Positions 9,449 to 18,900 of a stretch of 64,000 bases of DNA are shown piece by piece. The stretch comes from Arthrobacter pascens (GTDB taxonomy: Bacteria > Actinomycetota > Actinomycetes > Actinomycetales > Micrococcaceae), in assembly GCF_030816475.1 (NCBI RefSeq), contig NZ_JAUSXF010000002.1, positions 7,048-71,047 on the forward strand, in the 5' to 3' direction. The notes under the pieces were generated by a model. That model was not told the DNA's origin, made no database searches, and worked only from the letters and a program-made list of their open reading frames with translations. Every line of letters starts with the position of its first letter. Within the stretch, counting starts at the first letter, position 1. The position numbers and the translations under genes are program-made.

Positions 9449-9961
9449 TTAGGACGTTGGTGGGGTGAGCCGGTCGACCTTCCACAGGGAGTCTTTGCCC
9501 GTGCGGAGCAGCTGCAACGTGTAGGTCCCGGCGTTGGTGGGGACCGCTGCCGTGACGCCGTAGCCGTTGGCTTCATCGACGGTCAGCGTTGCCGCCCCGG
9601 TGACGCGGTTGGCCGGAATGTTGGCCGGGTCCACTGCCGAGTAGTCGGCGGTGGCCTGTGGTGTCAGCCAGCGGGCAAGATCGTTCGCCCACTGCTTTTC
9701 CTCCACGGCCGGGCGGGCGAAGTCCGCCATTGCCTTCTCAGCGACTTCCACAGCTTTGTCCTTGCTGGTCTGATCCCAGGTGATGCCAAGGGTGGCCGGG
9801 GCTGTACCCCCAGGGGCCTGTGGCCCGCTGTTGGCGCTCAGAGAGACGGGCGCGGACGCCGTAGGGGTGCTGCTGGCTGATTCTGCCGGTGTCGTGCTCG
9901 CTGCCGGGGCGCACGACACGCACAGCAGGGCCACGGCGAGCAGGGTCAGGGGCTTTTTCAC
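9449..9961 (-). CDS. Putative lipoprotein with NTF2/VirB8-like domain
   Basis: This 170-residue protein begins with a lipoprotein-type signal (MKKPLTLLAVALLCVSC); the likely lipid-bearing cysteine is residue 17. A Ser/Thr/Pro linker precedes a domain of about 110 residues with WANDLARWLTP, VTGAATL and LWKVDRLTPP. That pattern resembles the NTF2-like fold of VirB8/TcpC-type transfer proteins. It would be anchored on the outer face of the membrane. The start overlaps the CHAP gene stop by 4 bases. The fold assignment is by eye only. Confidence 0.7.
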   Translation of the reverse strand: MKKPLTLLAVALLCVSCAPAASTTPAESASSTPTASAPVSLSANSGPQAPGGTAPATLGITWDQTSKDKAVEVAEKAMADFARPAVEEKQWANDLARWLTPQATADYSAVDPANIPANRVTGAATLTVDEANGYGVTAAVPTNAGTYTLQLLRTGKDSLWKVDRLTPPTS

Positions 9962-11037
9962 TTCTTCTCCTCTTGAGTGGGCAGATACAGGAACGCTGAG
10001 GGGACATTGCTGCTGACTGTCCGCGTGTAGTAGTTGTGGTCATCCGGTGGCGGGTTGCCGTTGTAACCTTCTTCGACGTAGGTCCCGTCGTCTTTGACTT
10101 CCTTGACCACGGCGACGTGGCCGTAGGTTGGGTCCGCTCCCCCGGCACCGGGTGCGTACCAGACGACCGCACCGACGCGGGGTGTCTTGCCGGTGGGCCA
10201 GCCCTTGGCGTCCCAGCCGGCCTTCCAGGTCAGGGCCGAGCCGAGGCCCTGCCCGTCCGGGCGGAAGTTACCATTGAGGAATTTGAACGGTGCACTGGTG
10301 GAACCCATCTGCTGGTTCACCCGCCACAGGGCGAAGTCCACGCATTCGCGGTAGAACATGCCCAGCGGCGACGCGGCGGCTGCCCCGTCTCCGACCTGCA
10401 TCCAGGTCGGAGAGTTTTTCCACGGGTAGTCATTCCCGGCACCGGACTGCCCCGGTATGGCGCAGTCGCTGCCCTTCAGCGAGAGCTTCCCGTCCGAGAG
10501 TTCCTGGACGAGTTTGACGGCCTCGGGCCAGTACTTCTGGTAGTGATACGGGTCCGCGTTGCGCTGAACCTTGTTGCCGGCGATGGTCGGCTCCAACAGC
10601 TCCCAGCCGGGAACGGCCTGCAGTGCTTTGATGAAGTTCTTTGCGCTGGCGGCGGGGTCCATGCGGTCTGCGTAGGAGCCCCATGCGCCGTTGTCGCGCT
10701 GCTGGAACAGGCCGCGGGAGTCGGGTCCGGGACCGTCGCCGTGGTCCAGCACCCGCAGCCCTGACTCCCCCAGGGAGACCATGACGCTGATCATCTGGCC
10801 CTTGACGGACAGGTTCACTGCCTTGCCGGCACCCATGATCGCCGCGGCGTTCTTCAGCTGCTCCTGGGTGTAACCCTCAACCTTGGTGTTGCCGTCGATG
10901 ACAACGGAAACAGCCGGGCCGCAGTTAGCGGCAGCCGGTTTCGCCGGGGCCAACAACAGCAGCATGGCGAAGATCAGGCTAAGGAACAGGCCAGGGAGGG
11001 CAATGAGTGCCACCATGCCAAGCGACTTACGCTGCAT
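9958..11037 (-). CDS. Bifunctional cell-wall hydrolase (lysozyme-like plus CHAP)
   Basis: This 359-residue enzyme would open peptidoglycan for the mating channel. One N-terminal helix (residues 8-31) anchors or exports it. The first domain has a lysozyme/transglycosylase pattern with a likely catalytic Glu in SLGESGL and the RGLFQQ signature. The C-terminal CHAP domain carries the Cys in RECVDFALW and the His in YGHVAVVKEV. I chose the ATG at 11037 over the longer open frame because it overlaps the upstream stop as ATGA. It corresponds to VirB1/PrgK-type hydrolases of Gram-positive conjugation. Confidence 0.88.
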   Translation of the reverse strand: MQRKSLGMVALIALPGLFLSLIFAMLLLLAPAKPAAANCGPAVSVVIDGNTKVEGYTQEQLKNAAAIMGAGKAVNLSVKGQMISVMVSLGESGLRVLDHGDGPGPDSRGLFQQRDNGAWGSYADRMDPAASAKNFIKALQAVPGWELLEPTIAGNKVQRNADPYHYQKYWPEAVKLVQELSDGKLSLKGSDCAIPGQSGAGNDYPWKNSPTWMQVGDGAAAASPLGMFYRECVDFALWRVNQQMGSTSAPFKFLNGNFRPDGQGLGSALTWKAGWDAKGWPTGKTPRVGAVVWYAPGAGGADPTYGHVAVVKEVKDDGTYVEEGYNGNPPPDDHNYYTRTVSSNVPSAFLYLPTQEEKK

Positions 11038-11462
11038 CAAGACAGTCCCTCTGCCCGTTTGCGGACCCAGGAATCCTTGATCCACAGAGGGCCGGCGGCT
11101 TCGACGGTCAGGACAACGCCAGGGCGGCGGATCCGCAGCACCACTCCCGGCCGATTGTCATTGAAGACTTCGGCCGCCCGATGGGAGGTCAGCAGGCCCG
11201 CGCCCTTCAGATCCGTAAGGGCATCCTGAAGGGAGTCCCCCAGTCCTGTGCGGCGGGCGAGCTCCGCCTCGTAAGTGACGCAGGCCGCGCGGCCCTCAAC
11301 GAACTCACGCTCATCCATCAGCTCCAGAAGCTCGTTGAGCACCCGCACGTGCCCGGCAGGAGCGTCCAGGTCAGTAACCCAGGATTGGAAGGCTATACGT
11401 TCCTGGGCAGCACGTTCGCGCAGCTCCCTGTGCATCGGCCAAGGTGTGCCGAACGGCAACAT
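11037..11462 (-). CDS. Small winged-helix-like protein, first gene of conjugation operon
   Basis: This protein is 141 residues from the ATG at 11462; an ATG at 11435 is an alternative. The first half is charged and helical (HRELRERAAQERIAF). The second half (SLQDALTDLKGAGLLTSHRAAEV, then two beta stretches) has a winged-helix look. It is the first gene of the minus-strand operon and may regulate it, but no family is recognised. The ribosome site is weak (ACAGGAT about 12 bases upstream). It is translationally coupled to the hydrolase gene by ATGA. Confidence 0.6.
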   Translation of the reverse strand: MLPFGTPWPMHRELRERAAQERIAFQSWVTDLDAPAGHVRVLNELLELMDEREFVEGRAACVTYEAELARRTGLGDSLQDALTDLKGAGLLTSHRAAEVFNDNRPGVVLRIRRPGVVLTVEAAGPLWIKDSWVRKRAEGLS

Positions 11463-11974
11463 ACTTTTCAAATCCTGTCCCTCCCCCGGGCATCGTCTCG
11501 ACGTCCACCGGCACCGCCGACAAATTTCATTCGCCGAACCAGCTGGCAATTCCCCACATGTTCCGCCGGAAGTGCTTGTCAATCACTACCGGTCAGAAGC
11601 GCATCTCGTAGGTGCCTGTGAGCGCGTGACAGACTTTGTCAAAGTCAATCTCTCCATCGAATGGAGGGGCGCCCCGGCAAATTGTTCCCCACTTTCATGA
11701 ATGACGCTTGTCAAGTGAAGGATTTGAGACGCAACTCTCGCTGCTCATGCAGACACTCGCAAGGAGCCTGCAGACGTAGGGCGGTGCGCTTCCTCGGCTG
11801 GCCAGCAAGAGAAAGGGCCGCCTGAAGTTCCTCGATTCCATTGGTCCCCCTCGATATCGAACTACCGCTCATGCGGATCAACTCGCGGCACATAGACGAG
11901 CATAGCGGCTAGTTTAATTATCCGCTATTCTCTAGTCATGCTTATAGACCTGTGGATACGGCAAGATTGTCCCT
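11463..11974. promoter_or_regulatory. Divergent promoter region of conjugation operon
   Basis: This is a non-coding gap of about 510 bases between the conjugation operon and the plus-strand regulators. It holds three TTGTCAA motifs at 11576-11582, 11636-11642 and 11708-11714. The second lies in the perfect palindrome ACTTTGTCAAAGT (11633-11645) and the third in CTTGTCAAG (11707-11715). These are likely operators for a dimeric regulator. The right part, towards 11940, is A/T-rich and fits a promoter for the gene at 11975. Confidence 0.5.
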
Positions 11975-12292
11975 ATGCCCCGATACGTTCGACCCAACAC
12001 AGCTGCTTCCTTGGAGCGGGTCATTAACGCCTTCGGCAATCTGACGAAGGTTGCAATCATTGGGCATCTGAGGGAACACGGACCCTCCACGCGAAGCGAT
12101 GTAGCAAAAGCCCTGGAGATTGGGGTGGCGACGGCCAAGCACAACCTGCAGTTGCTCGCGGATGAGGGTGTTGTGCTCGAGGATCCGCCAGCCACGGAAG
12201 AACGAAACGGCATGCGGGTCAGGTACACCCTGGTTGGTTCTGAAGTCGAACAGCGGTACGTGGAACTAGGCCGAGCGTTGGGTCTCAACTAA
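11975..12292 (+). CDS. ArsR-like winged-helix regulator
   Basis: This 105-residue protein has a clear winged helix-turn-helix: LTKVAIIGHLREHGPSTRSDVAKAL, then IGVATAKHNLQLLADEGVVLED and a beta wing ending in RVRYTLV. No metal-binding cysteines are present, so it is not a classical metal sensor. It lies divergent to the conjugation operon and could control it or the replication gene. The start has little Shine-Dalgarno sequence (GTCCCT precedes it), so it may be leaderless. Confidence 0.78.
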   Translation: MPRYVRPNTAASLERVINAFGNLTKVAIIGHLREHGPSTRSDVAKALEIGVATAKHNLQLLADEGVVLEDPPATEERNGMRVRYTLVGSEVEQRYVELGRALGLN

Positions 12293-12343
12293 GCGGTAAG
12301 TACAACTATCGACACGCCAGACGCTGCATCTCCCACTTAATCC

Positions 12344-12359
12344 TTAGCGTTAACGCTAA
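12344..12359. promoter_or_regulatory. Perfect 16-bp palindrome, probable operator
   Basis: TTAGCGTTAACGCTAA is a perfect palindrome ending ten bases before the ATG of the small gene at 12370. Binding there would block translation initiation or transcription, so self-regulation by that ribbon-helix-helix-like protein is the simplest guess. Confidence 0.55.
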
Positions 12360-12369
12360 TTTTGGCGCT

Positions 12370-12615
12370 ATGACTACTACACCCCTTCGTCGCAAGCGCG
12401 GGACAGGCTTGGACAATGTCCAGCTGGTGACAAGTGTTCCTAGCGAAGATAAGCAGCTCGTCGTCGCCTTGGGTAATCGCTTAGGGATGTCCCAGAGCGA
12501 AGTCATGGAAGTTGTACTGAAGCACCTGCGCGATGAAATCGCACAGGATGGCATCCCCACATGGTTTGACCGCGCTCAACTACCGGAGGACCTGTTCACT
12601 TCTAAGGCCAGTTAA
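12370..12615 (+). CDS. Small ribbon-helix-helix-like protein
   Basis: This 81-residue basic protein has a possible beta strand (NVQLVTSVP) followed by two helices (DKQLVVALGNRLGM and SQSEVMEVVLKHLRDEIA). That arrangement suits a CopG/Arc-type DNA-binding dimer. It lies between an operator-like palindrome and a strong terminator, as a single-gene unit upstream of the replication gene. It may be a copy-number or transfer regulator; no family is confirmed. Confidence 0.6.
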   Translation: MTTTPLRRKRGTGLDNVQLVTSVPSEDKQLVVALGNRLGMSQSEVMEVVLKHLRDEIAQDGIPTWFDRAQLPEDLFTSKAS

Positions 12616-12620
12616 AAACT

Positions 12621-12645
12621 GAAGGCCCGCACTAGGCGGGCCTTC
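12621..12645 (+). terminator. Intrinsic terminator
   Basis: A perfect 10-bp stem (GAAGGCCCGC / GCGGGCCTTC) closes a 5-base loop (ACTAG) six bases after the small gene's stop. The 3' side has no T-run, as is common in actinobacteria. Confidence 0.75.
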
Positions 12646-12703
12646 AAAAGTATGCGTTCAGATCCTGTTCTTGGCGGGATGAGATCTGAACTTTTTAGCC
12701 AAC

Positions 12704-12743
12704 ACCCACCCAGTGGGTGGATCTTGTCGTACCCATCCAGTGG
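12704..12743. repeat. Two direct repeats before the replication gene
   Basis: CCCACCCAGTGG (about 12707-12718) recurs as CCCATCCAGTGG about 25 bases downstream. The first copy extends to a near-palindrome (CCACCCAGTGGGTGG). These may be iteron-like sites or an operator for the replication protein. They overlap the most upstream possible start codon of that gene. Confidence 0.4.
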
Positions 12744-14588
12744 AGAGGAACTGGTCTCATCGTACCTGAACCCGATTCCGAGTCAATGCACGCTCTACCG
12801 AGTGTCGGCTGTCAAGTTACGCCCGAACAGGCGTGGATCCTAGCTCCGCTCATCGCCGGGCAGTCCACATACCGGCTGGGCCGGTGGATAGGTGACCGCT
12901 TCCAGTACCCCCGACCCAAGAACCATCCCAGAATCACCCGCCACCTGCCGCAAACGCCGGCAGCAGTCATGGTCCACGGCCCCGATGGCTCCGTGGCCAC
13001 GCTTTGCTTGGACCTCGATACCTCCAAGGCAGCTCCTGCTGTCGTGCGATCGGACGCTGCACGCCTCTCCGCGTTGCTGGAGAAATGCGGCCTGCGCTTC
13101 GTTGAGGACTTCTCCCCCAGCGGCGGCCGCCACCTTTATGTCCCGCTGTCTGAACGGCTCGACGGCGCCCAGGCGCGAGCACTAGTCGAAGCCCTGGCAC
13201 TGACGTGTCCCAGCCTGGACCCCGGTCCCCACCAGAACGTAACGGACGGCTGCATCCGCGTCCCTGGATCCACGCACAAAAGCGGGGGCCACCAAGTACT
13301 CGTGACTCCACTGACCGCGGCTTATGACATTCTGCGTCGCCGCAACCCGGGTACGGTCGTAGCCCGGCTGCGGCACGCACTCGCTCCGGAGCTCCGGCGC
13401 CTCCAGGAGAACCGTCGCCGGAGCCGGCTTGCGGCAACGCCGGCCGGCCTCACCTTTCCCGCTCCAGCGAGAGAGACTGCCGTCCGCAGGATGGCCCGTA
13501 CTGGCCTCTATGACTCCGGAAGCTATGCCAGCCCTTCAGAGGCACGCATGGCCATCCTCTGCTCCATGGCGGCCTCGGGACACACCGCCCAGGACGTACG
13601 TGCTGCCATGACAGACCGCTACCCCGGCCTCGCTGCACTGTACGGATCAAAAGCCGACCGACTACTGGAGAAAGAGTTCTCCCGGGCAGTCACCTTCACC
13701 GCAAAAAGCACAGCAGCGGGAAGGGGTTCACAAAGTGCCCACATTAACGACACAAGCCACCCTGAATACTCACAGGGGGGGCTATCCGAGCGCTCTAGCA
13801 CTGCTGCTGTCCAGCAGCTTGCCAATGACGTAGAGAACGTCCTCTACGCTGTCTTGGACCAGAAGCTCATCAAGAACTACGGCCGCGAGAGTACCGGGCT
13901 AAGGCTCCTGTTCCGGTCAGTGTTGGGTTACGTACGGACGACTGGCCGCGACGTCCTTGACGTCGGCTGCAGGACGTTCGCTGCGGCGAACGGCAAACAC
14001 CATGCGACAATCGCCAGGCTGTTACCAGTTCTCGCTGCAGCGTCCGATGGGATTCTGACGAAAGTCGCAGATGCGCGCGGGCGAAACGCGGACGTCTACC
14101 TCATCCAGCTGCCCGAGTCCTACCGCAAGCTGGCTAAAGACCTGTCTTGGCGCCAGGGAAAGATCTACGGCGTCAGACCAGTATTTCGTAGCCTCGGTGA
14201 CACTGCGGCTCTGGTGTACGAAGCAATCGAACGCTCACGCCTCTCCCCCACTACCGCCGGCATCACCAGAGCCACCGGATACTCCCGAACCGCGGTAGAC
14301 AATGCCCTGGCGGCATTGCTCGCCGTCCGCATGATCCACCGGGCCGGCCGTGAATGGAGAGTTACGGCCGGCGCCAACCTTAAAGCACTGGCCCGCCGAT
14401 TGGGCGCACTGGAGGACTTCGAAGAGCAGGTCTCGCGTCACCGCAGAGAACGTGCTGCATGGCAGGCATGGTTGGACCGGCACAGCACCCGAATAGATGA
14501 GAATGACGTCCACGACCCCGAGCAAGACGAGTACTGGGCCTTGACGGAGCAGGACGTGGGCTGGGCGCAACTGCTAGGAGTGTCCTAG
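12717..14588 (+). CDS. Primase-like plasmid replication protein
   Basis: This protein has up to 623 residues. The N-terminal part resembles an archaeo-eukaryotic-type primase: an acidic LCLDLDTSKAAP motif, then SPSGGRHLYVPL with the conserved His, and GCIRVPGSTHKSGG. The C-terminal third has a helix-turn-helix (TTAGITRATGYSRTAVDNALAALL), suitable for origin binding. It probably starts plasmid replication, and it is followed by an AT-rich palindrome region and parA. The start is uncertain: GTG at 12717 gives the longest product, and ATG at 12786 (residue 24) is an alternative. Neither has a strong ribosome site. Confidence 0.75.
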   Translation: MDLVVPIQWRGTGLIVPEPDSESMHALPSVGCQVTPEQAWILAPLIAGQSTYRLGRWIGDRFQYPRPKNHPRITRHLPQTPAAVMVHGPDGSVATLCLDLDTSKAAPAVVRSDAARLSALLEKCGLRFVEDFSPSGGRHLYVPLSERLDGAQARALVEALALTCPSLDPGPHQNVTDGCIRVPGSTHKSGGHQVLVTPLTAAYDILRRRNPGTVVARLRHALAPELRRLQENRRRSRLAATPAGLTFPAPARETAVRRMARTGLYDSGSYASPSEARMAILCSMAASGHTAQDVRAAMTDRYPGLAALYGSKADRLLEKEFSRAVTFTAKSTAAGRGSQSAHINDTSHPEYSQGGLSERSSTAAVQQLANDVENVLYAVLDQKLIKNYGRESTGLRLLFRSVLGYVRTTGRDVLDVGCRTFAAANGKHHATIARLLPVLAAASDGILTKVADARGRNADVYLIQLPESYRKLAKDLSWRQGKIYGVRPVFRSLGDTAALVYEAIERSRLSPTTAGITRATGYSRTAVDNALAALLAVRMIHRAGREWRVTAGANLKALARRLGALEDFEEQVSRHRRERAAWQAWLDRHSTRIDENDVHDPEQDEYWALTEQDVGWAQLLGVS

Positions 14589-14770
14589 CAGCCCTGTGAA
14601 CGTGCTGTCATTCTGTCATGACAGAATTATTTCAAACGAGAATAAATATGTCATGACAGATTGATTGTTAGATTGACTGATTGATAGCATGATGGATGTA
14701 TTGACAGATAGATTGATTGACGAACATCTATCAATCTGTCAGTCTGTATTTAATTGAGAGGGGATCGACC
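14589..14770. other. AT-rich palindrome region, probable origin or centromere
   Basis: This stretch has a very different base composition from its surroundings. It contains a perfect 18-bp palindrome (14610-14627), whose central TGTCATGACA recurs at 14649-14658. Many GATTGATT/GATAGATT-type direct repeats follow, plus a long imperfect inverted repeat (GACAGATAGATTGAT facing ATCTATCAATCTGTC). Its position between the replication gene and parA suits oriV and/or the parS/operator bound by the partition proteins. Confidence 0.6.
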
Positions 14771-15541
14771 ATGAGAGTGACCGCCATAGGAAACCGAAAG
14801 GGCGGGGTGGGCAAGACGTCCGTAACCCTGGGCCTTGCCACAGGACTGAGGCTTATCGGGAAAAAGGTCCTGGTCATCGACCTGGACCCCCAAGCCAACG
14901 TCACCGATGCGCTGGAAGGGGCCGGGGAGTTTGACATCTTTGATGTCCTCTACGGGGGAGAAGCAGGCACCCTCGGCCAGGCGATCACTACAACCTCGTG
15001 GGCGGGTATTGACCTCATCCCCAGCTCCGAGTCGTTGGCTCGGCTGGAATCAGAAAGCATCATGACACCAGAGATGCGACTCAAGGCAGCAGCCTGGGGA
15101 GCGGAGGAGCTGGAAGCATACGACCATATCCTCATTGATTTGCCGCCGGCCTTGGGAAGGCTGACCCTGAATGGATTGATCTGGGCTGACCGAGTTCTGG
15201 TGGTCACGGAACCGGCCGCCTTCTCCGTGAAGGGTGTGACGGAGTTCTTGGAAACTGTCAAGAAGGTGCAGTCGCTGCCCCATCTGAACCCAGCCTTGGA
15301 ATTCATAGGCATCATCATCAACAAAACCAGCTCGCCGCTAACCGGCGAGCACGCATTCCAGATAGGCGAACTGGAGGCCGAATATGGCCGTGACGTGAAG
15401 GCGCCGCACCTGCCACTGAGGACAGCGATGCAGGACTCGATCAGCAGCAGAGCGCCGCTGACAAAACTGAACAGCAGGGGAGCGGTCATCATGACTGAGA
15501 AGTTCGTCGCTCATGCACGTTACCTGGATGGGGTGAACTAA
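14771..15541 (+). CDS. parA: ParA plasmid partition ATPase
   Basis: This 256-residue protein has a canonical deviant Walker A (NRKGGVGKTS, residues 8-17), Walker A' (VLVIDLDPQANVTDAL) and Walker B (YDHILIDLPPALG). It has no N-terminal helix-turn-helix, so it is the short (type Ib-like) ParA. It would move plasmid copies apart together with the small protein encoded immediately after. The ATG at 14771 has GAGAGGGG upstream. An in-frame start at 14717 would lie inside the repeat region and is unlikely. Confidence 0.93.
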   Translation: MRVTAIGNRKGGVGKTSVTLGLATGLRLIGKKVLVIDLDPQANVTDALEGAGEFDIFDVLYGGEAGTLGQAITTTSWAGIDLIPSSESLARLESESIMTPEMRLKAAAWGAEELEAYDHILIDLPPALGRLTLNGLIWADRVLVVTEPAAFSVKGVTEFLETVKKVQSLPHLNPALEFIGIIINKTSSPLTGEHAFQIGELEAEYGRDVKAPHLPLRTAMQDSISSRAPLTKLNSRGAVIMTEKFVAHARYLDGVN

Positions 15542-15865
15542 ATGGCTGTGGAAAGGAAATCATCCATTCGTAAGGCCCCGGCAGCAGATGTCGTTGATGT
15601 CCTTACTTCCACCAAGGCGGAAACAGCGGATCCGAAGCCCGATGCGGAGCCGGCCACCGAAGCGCGGGCGGTCAAGGCGCCACCTGCTTCCGCTGTTACG
15701 AAAGGGCCCGGACCGGGGCGCCCAAGGAGTAAGAGAAGGATGGAGCCATTTTCATCCAAGATTGAGATCGAACTCCGCGATGAAATGGACGCCTACATCG
15801 AGGCCGCCGGACTAACGATCACAGACTTCCTTGATGAAGCGATAAGAGACCGCCTAAATAAATAA
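15542..15865 (+). CDS. Ribbon-helix-helix partition partner
   Basis: This 107-residue protein starts directly after the parA stop (TAA then ATG). A disordered, charged head of about 65 residues with basic GPGRPRSKRR precedes a C-terminal ribbon-helix-helix (SSKIEIELRDEMDAYIEAAGLTITDFLDEAIRDRL). This is the expected build of a small centromere-binding ParB/ParG-like protein paired with a short ParA. It probably binds the repeats at 14589-14770 and represses its own operon. Confidence 0.82.
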   Translation: MAVERKSSIRKAPAADVVDVLTSTKAETADPKPDAEPATEARAVKAPPASAVTKGPGPGRPRSKRRMEPFSSKIEIELRDEMDAYIEAAGLTITDFLDEAIRDRLNK

Positions 15866-15986
15866 TTATGCCCAGACGGAATTATTTAACGTCTCCCCAA
15901 ATCCGCCGGTAACTCATCGCAGGCTTGACAGGTGATGCGGCGCCAATCGAGCTAGCGTGGCCCTGAACCATTCTGGGTAAGGGGAC

Positions 15987-18900
15987 ATGTCGATGGCAGG
16001 GCGAAAGAAGCAAGTAGATGGCCAGCTGAGCTTTGAGGCTCTGTGGGCGGCACCAGAGGAGGACCGAAATGAACAAGTACGGCATGCAGGCACAGAAGGC
16101 GTGGCAGCAAGCCAGTCCGACACACTATTCTCAGATCCCGGACCAGGACGAGTTCTTCACCCAGCTGGGGGAGCAGGCAGCGGAGCAGATCGCGGAACTG
16201 CAAACGAAGCTGGCGGGCCCGGACCCGGCAGGGGAGAGCTACTTCGAGAAAGTCGGCCGGTTGAACGCAGCCAAGAACCAAGCCGAGGAAATAGTCAGCC
16301 ACGACCTCCTGGCACCACCGGCGACGGAAGAGGACGAGGAGAACGTGAATCCGGAGCTGCAGCAGTACCTGGATTGGAAGGCCGAAGCGGAGGACCTGCG
16401 CCGGCAACTGTAACCGGCCTGTCGGACCGCTTCCGTCCGGCCTCCCAGGACGACATGGCGCCGTCCGGGGCACGATCACGTATCCGGGCCAATCTTGAAG
16501 CGCTGGAAATCCTGCGCACTCTCGAATCCGAGGGCCGGCCAGCGACGGACATCGAGCGAAGTTCGCTTGCTCGGTGGGGGAGCTGGGGCGCCCAGGGCGT
16601 CTTCCAAATCTTCGACGAGGGTCGGGGAGAGTACGAGCCTGACCGCCAGCACCTTCGCAGCCTGCTCTCTGTCTCCGAGTACGACGCTGCCCGCCGGACC
16701 ACAATCAATGCCCACTACACCGACGCCGCCTACGTGCAGTCCATCTGGGCAGCAGTGCGGCAGTTGGGCTTCGACGGCGGTAGTGTCCTGGAACCGGGCT
16801 CAGGCGTTGGGACATTCGTAGGATTTGCACCCGACAACGCCGCCATGACCGGTGTCGAGCTGGACCCGATCACCGCAAAGATTTCCCAGGCCCTTTACCC
16901 CGAGGCCAGTATCCGGTCTGAATCCTTTGCGGACACCAGGCTGCCCTCCGGCCACTTTGACATGGCAATAGGCAACGTGCCCTTCGCCAACGTCACCCTG
17001 CACGACCCCCGGCACAACGCTGCCGGCCATTCGATCCATAACCACTTCATCCTCAAGTCCCTGGCGCTCACACGCCCTGGTGGCATGGTGGCCGTGCTGA
17101 CCTCCAGCTTCACCCTCGACGCGACCAACCCCGCCGCGCGTCGGGAAATGAACCAGCTCGCGGATCTCGTCGGCGCCGTCAGGCTGCCCACCGGCTCACA
17201 CCGCAAAGCCGCAGGCACCGACGCCATGACAGACCTGCTGATCTTCCGGCGGAGGGAATCCGCCCAGGAGCCGGCCTCCACGCTCTGGGAAACCGTCAGT
17301 GCCCGCAGGATCGATGGAACGATCACGCGCCTGAACTCCTACTTCGACGAGCACCCGGACCGGCTGTTGGGTGAGCTGCACGTCTCCCACGGCATGTACG
17401 GGGCCGAAACCCTCCAACTCACCGCCGATGACCTCACCGCCGTCCCGGCCCAGCTGGACGCCGCCCTGGCCAGCATCGTGGCCGAAGCACGCCGGGACGG
17501 CATGATCTTCTCCGAACGGACCACCGACCAGGAACAGCAACGCGCCGCCTACATCCCCGCAGCGAGCCACGAGTGGGAAGGCCACATCGCGGCCGCCGAG
17601 ACCGGCTTCACCGTTGTCCAAAACGGCCAGCACATCGACCTGGCCGTCCCCAAGACCCAGACCCGTGAACTGAGCCTGCTGCTGGAACTGCGCGACCAGG
17701 CCCGGCAGCTCCTGGGAGCCGAAGCCGAAAACCGGGACGACACCGCAGAGATCGACGCGATGCGCCAGGGGTTGAAGTCCTCCTACGAGGGCTACCTTGG
17801 CACCTACGGCCCGATCAACCGCTTCACGCTCCGGAACACCGGGCGCGTGGATGAAGCCACTGGAGAAGCCATCCAGTCCCGGGTCACGCCCCGGGCCGTT
17901 GCGACCCTCCGCCAAGACCCCTTCGGACCGCTGGTGATGGCCCTGGAGAACTTCGACGACGGAACCCAGAAGGCCACACCGGCCGCCCTGCTCTCCACAC
18001 GCCAAGTCCAGCCCCGCAGACCAGTCCTCGGTGTAGACACGGCCGAGGAAGCCCTCGCCGTCACCCTCGACACCGTAGGAAGCGTGGACCTCGACTACGC
18101 CGCCAGCCTCCTGGGCCTCGGCCCGGAAGAAACCCGGCAAGCGCTGGGAGAGAGCATCTACGAAATCCCCGGCAACGAAACCACGTATCAGACGAGGGCC
18201 GAATACCTGTCCGGAAACGTCCGCGAGAAGCTGGACGTGGCCCGGGCAGCAGCACTGACCGATGAACGGTTCACCACCAACGTCCGCGCCCTCACCGAGG
18301 CAATCCCGCAGCCGCTGGGCATGGACGAAGTGGAAGCCCGCCTCGGAGCCGTGTGGATCGACGCCCCAACGCACCAGGCATTCGTCCAGGAAATCCTGAA
18401 CGACCCCTACGCCACCGTCTCCAACGCCGCCGGCTCCATGTGGGAAGTCAAAGCCAACCGGCACACGCTGGCTGCCACCAGCACCTGGGGCACCCAAAGG
18501 ATGCCGGCCTCGGACATCATCAAGCAGGCCCTGGAACAGCGCCCCGTCCGCGTCACGGACGAAGGCGAGGACAACCGCCGCATCCTGAACCCCACCGAAA
18601 CCGCCGCCGCCCAAGAAAAAGCGCAACTGCTCCAGGAACGCTTCAGCGAGTGGGTCTGGGAGGAACCAGAACGCGCAACACGGCTGATCGATGAGTACAA
18701 CCGCCGCTTCAACTCCATCGTCCTGCGCGACTACAGCACCGAAGGGGACCGACTGACCCTGCCGGGCATGGCCAAGGACTTCGCGCCCCGGCCGCACCAG
18801 CGCGCTGCCGTGGCCCGGATGCTGTCAGAACCGGCCGTCGGCCTGTTCCACCAAGTCGGTGCCGGAAAGACGGCCGAAATGGTCATCGGCGCGATGGAGC

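Noticed and set aside
17196..18797. 533-codon minus-strand open frame inside the methylase-helicase gene
   Set aside because: It is the antisense shadow of a GC-rich gene. The product is Gly/Val/Phe-rich filler with no domain, and the plus strand carries clear motifs there.
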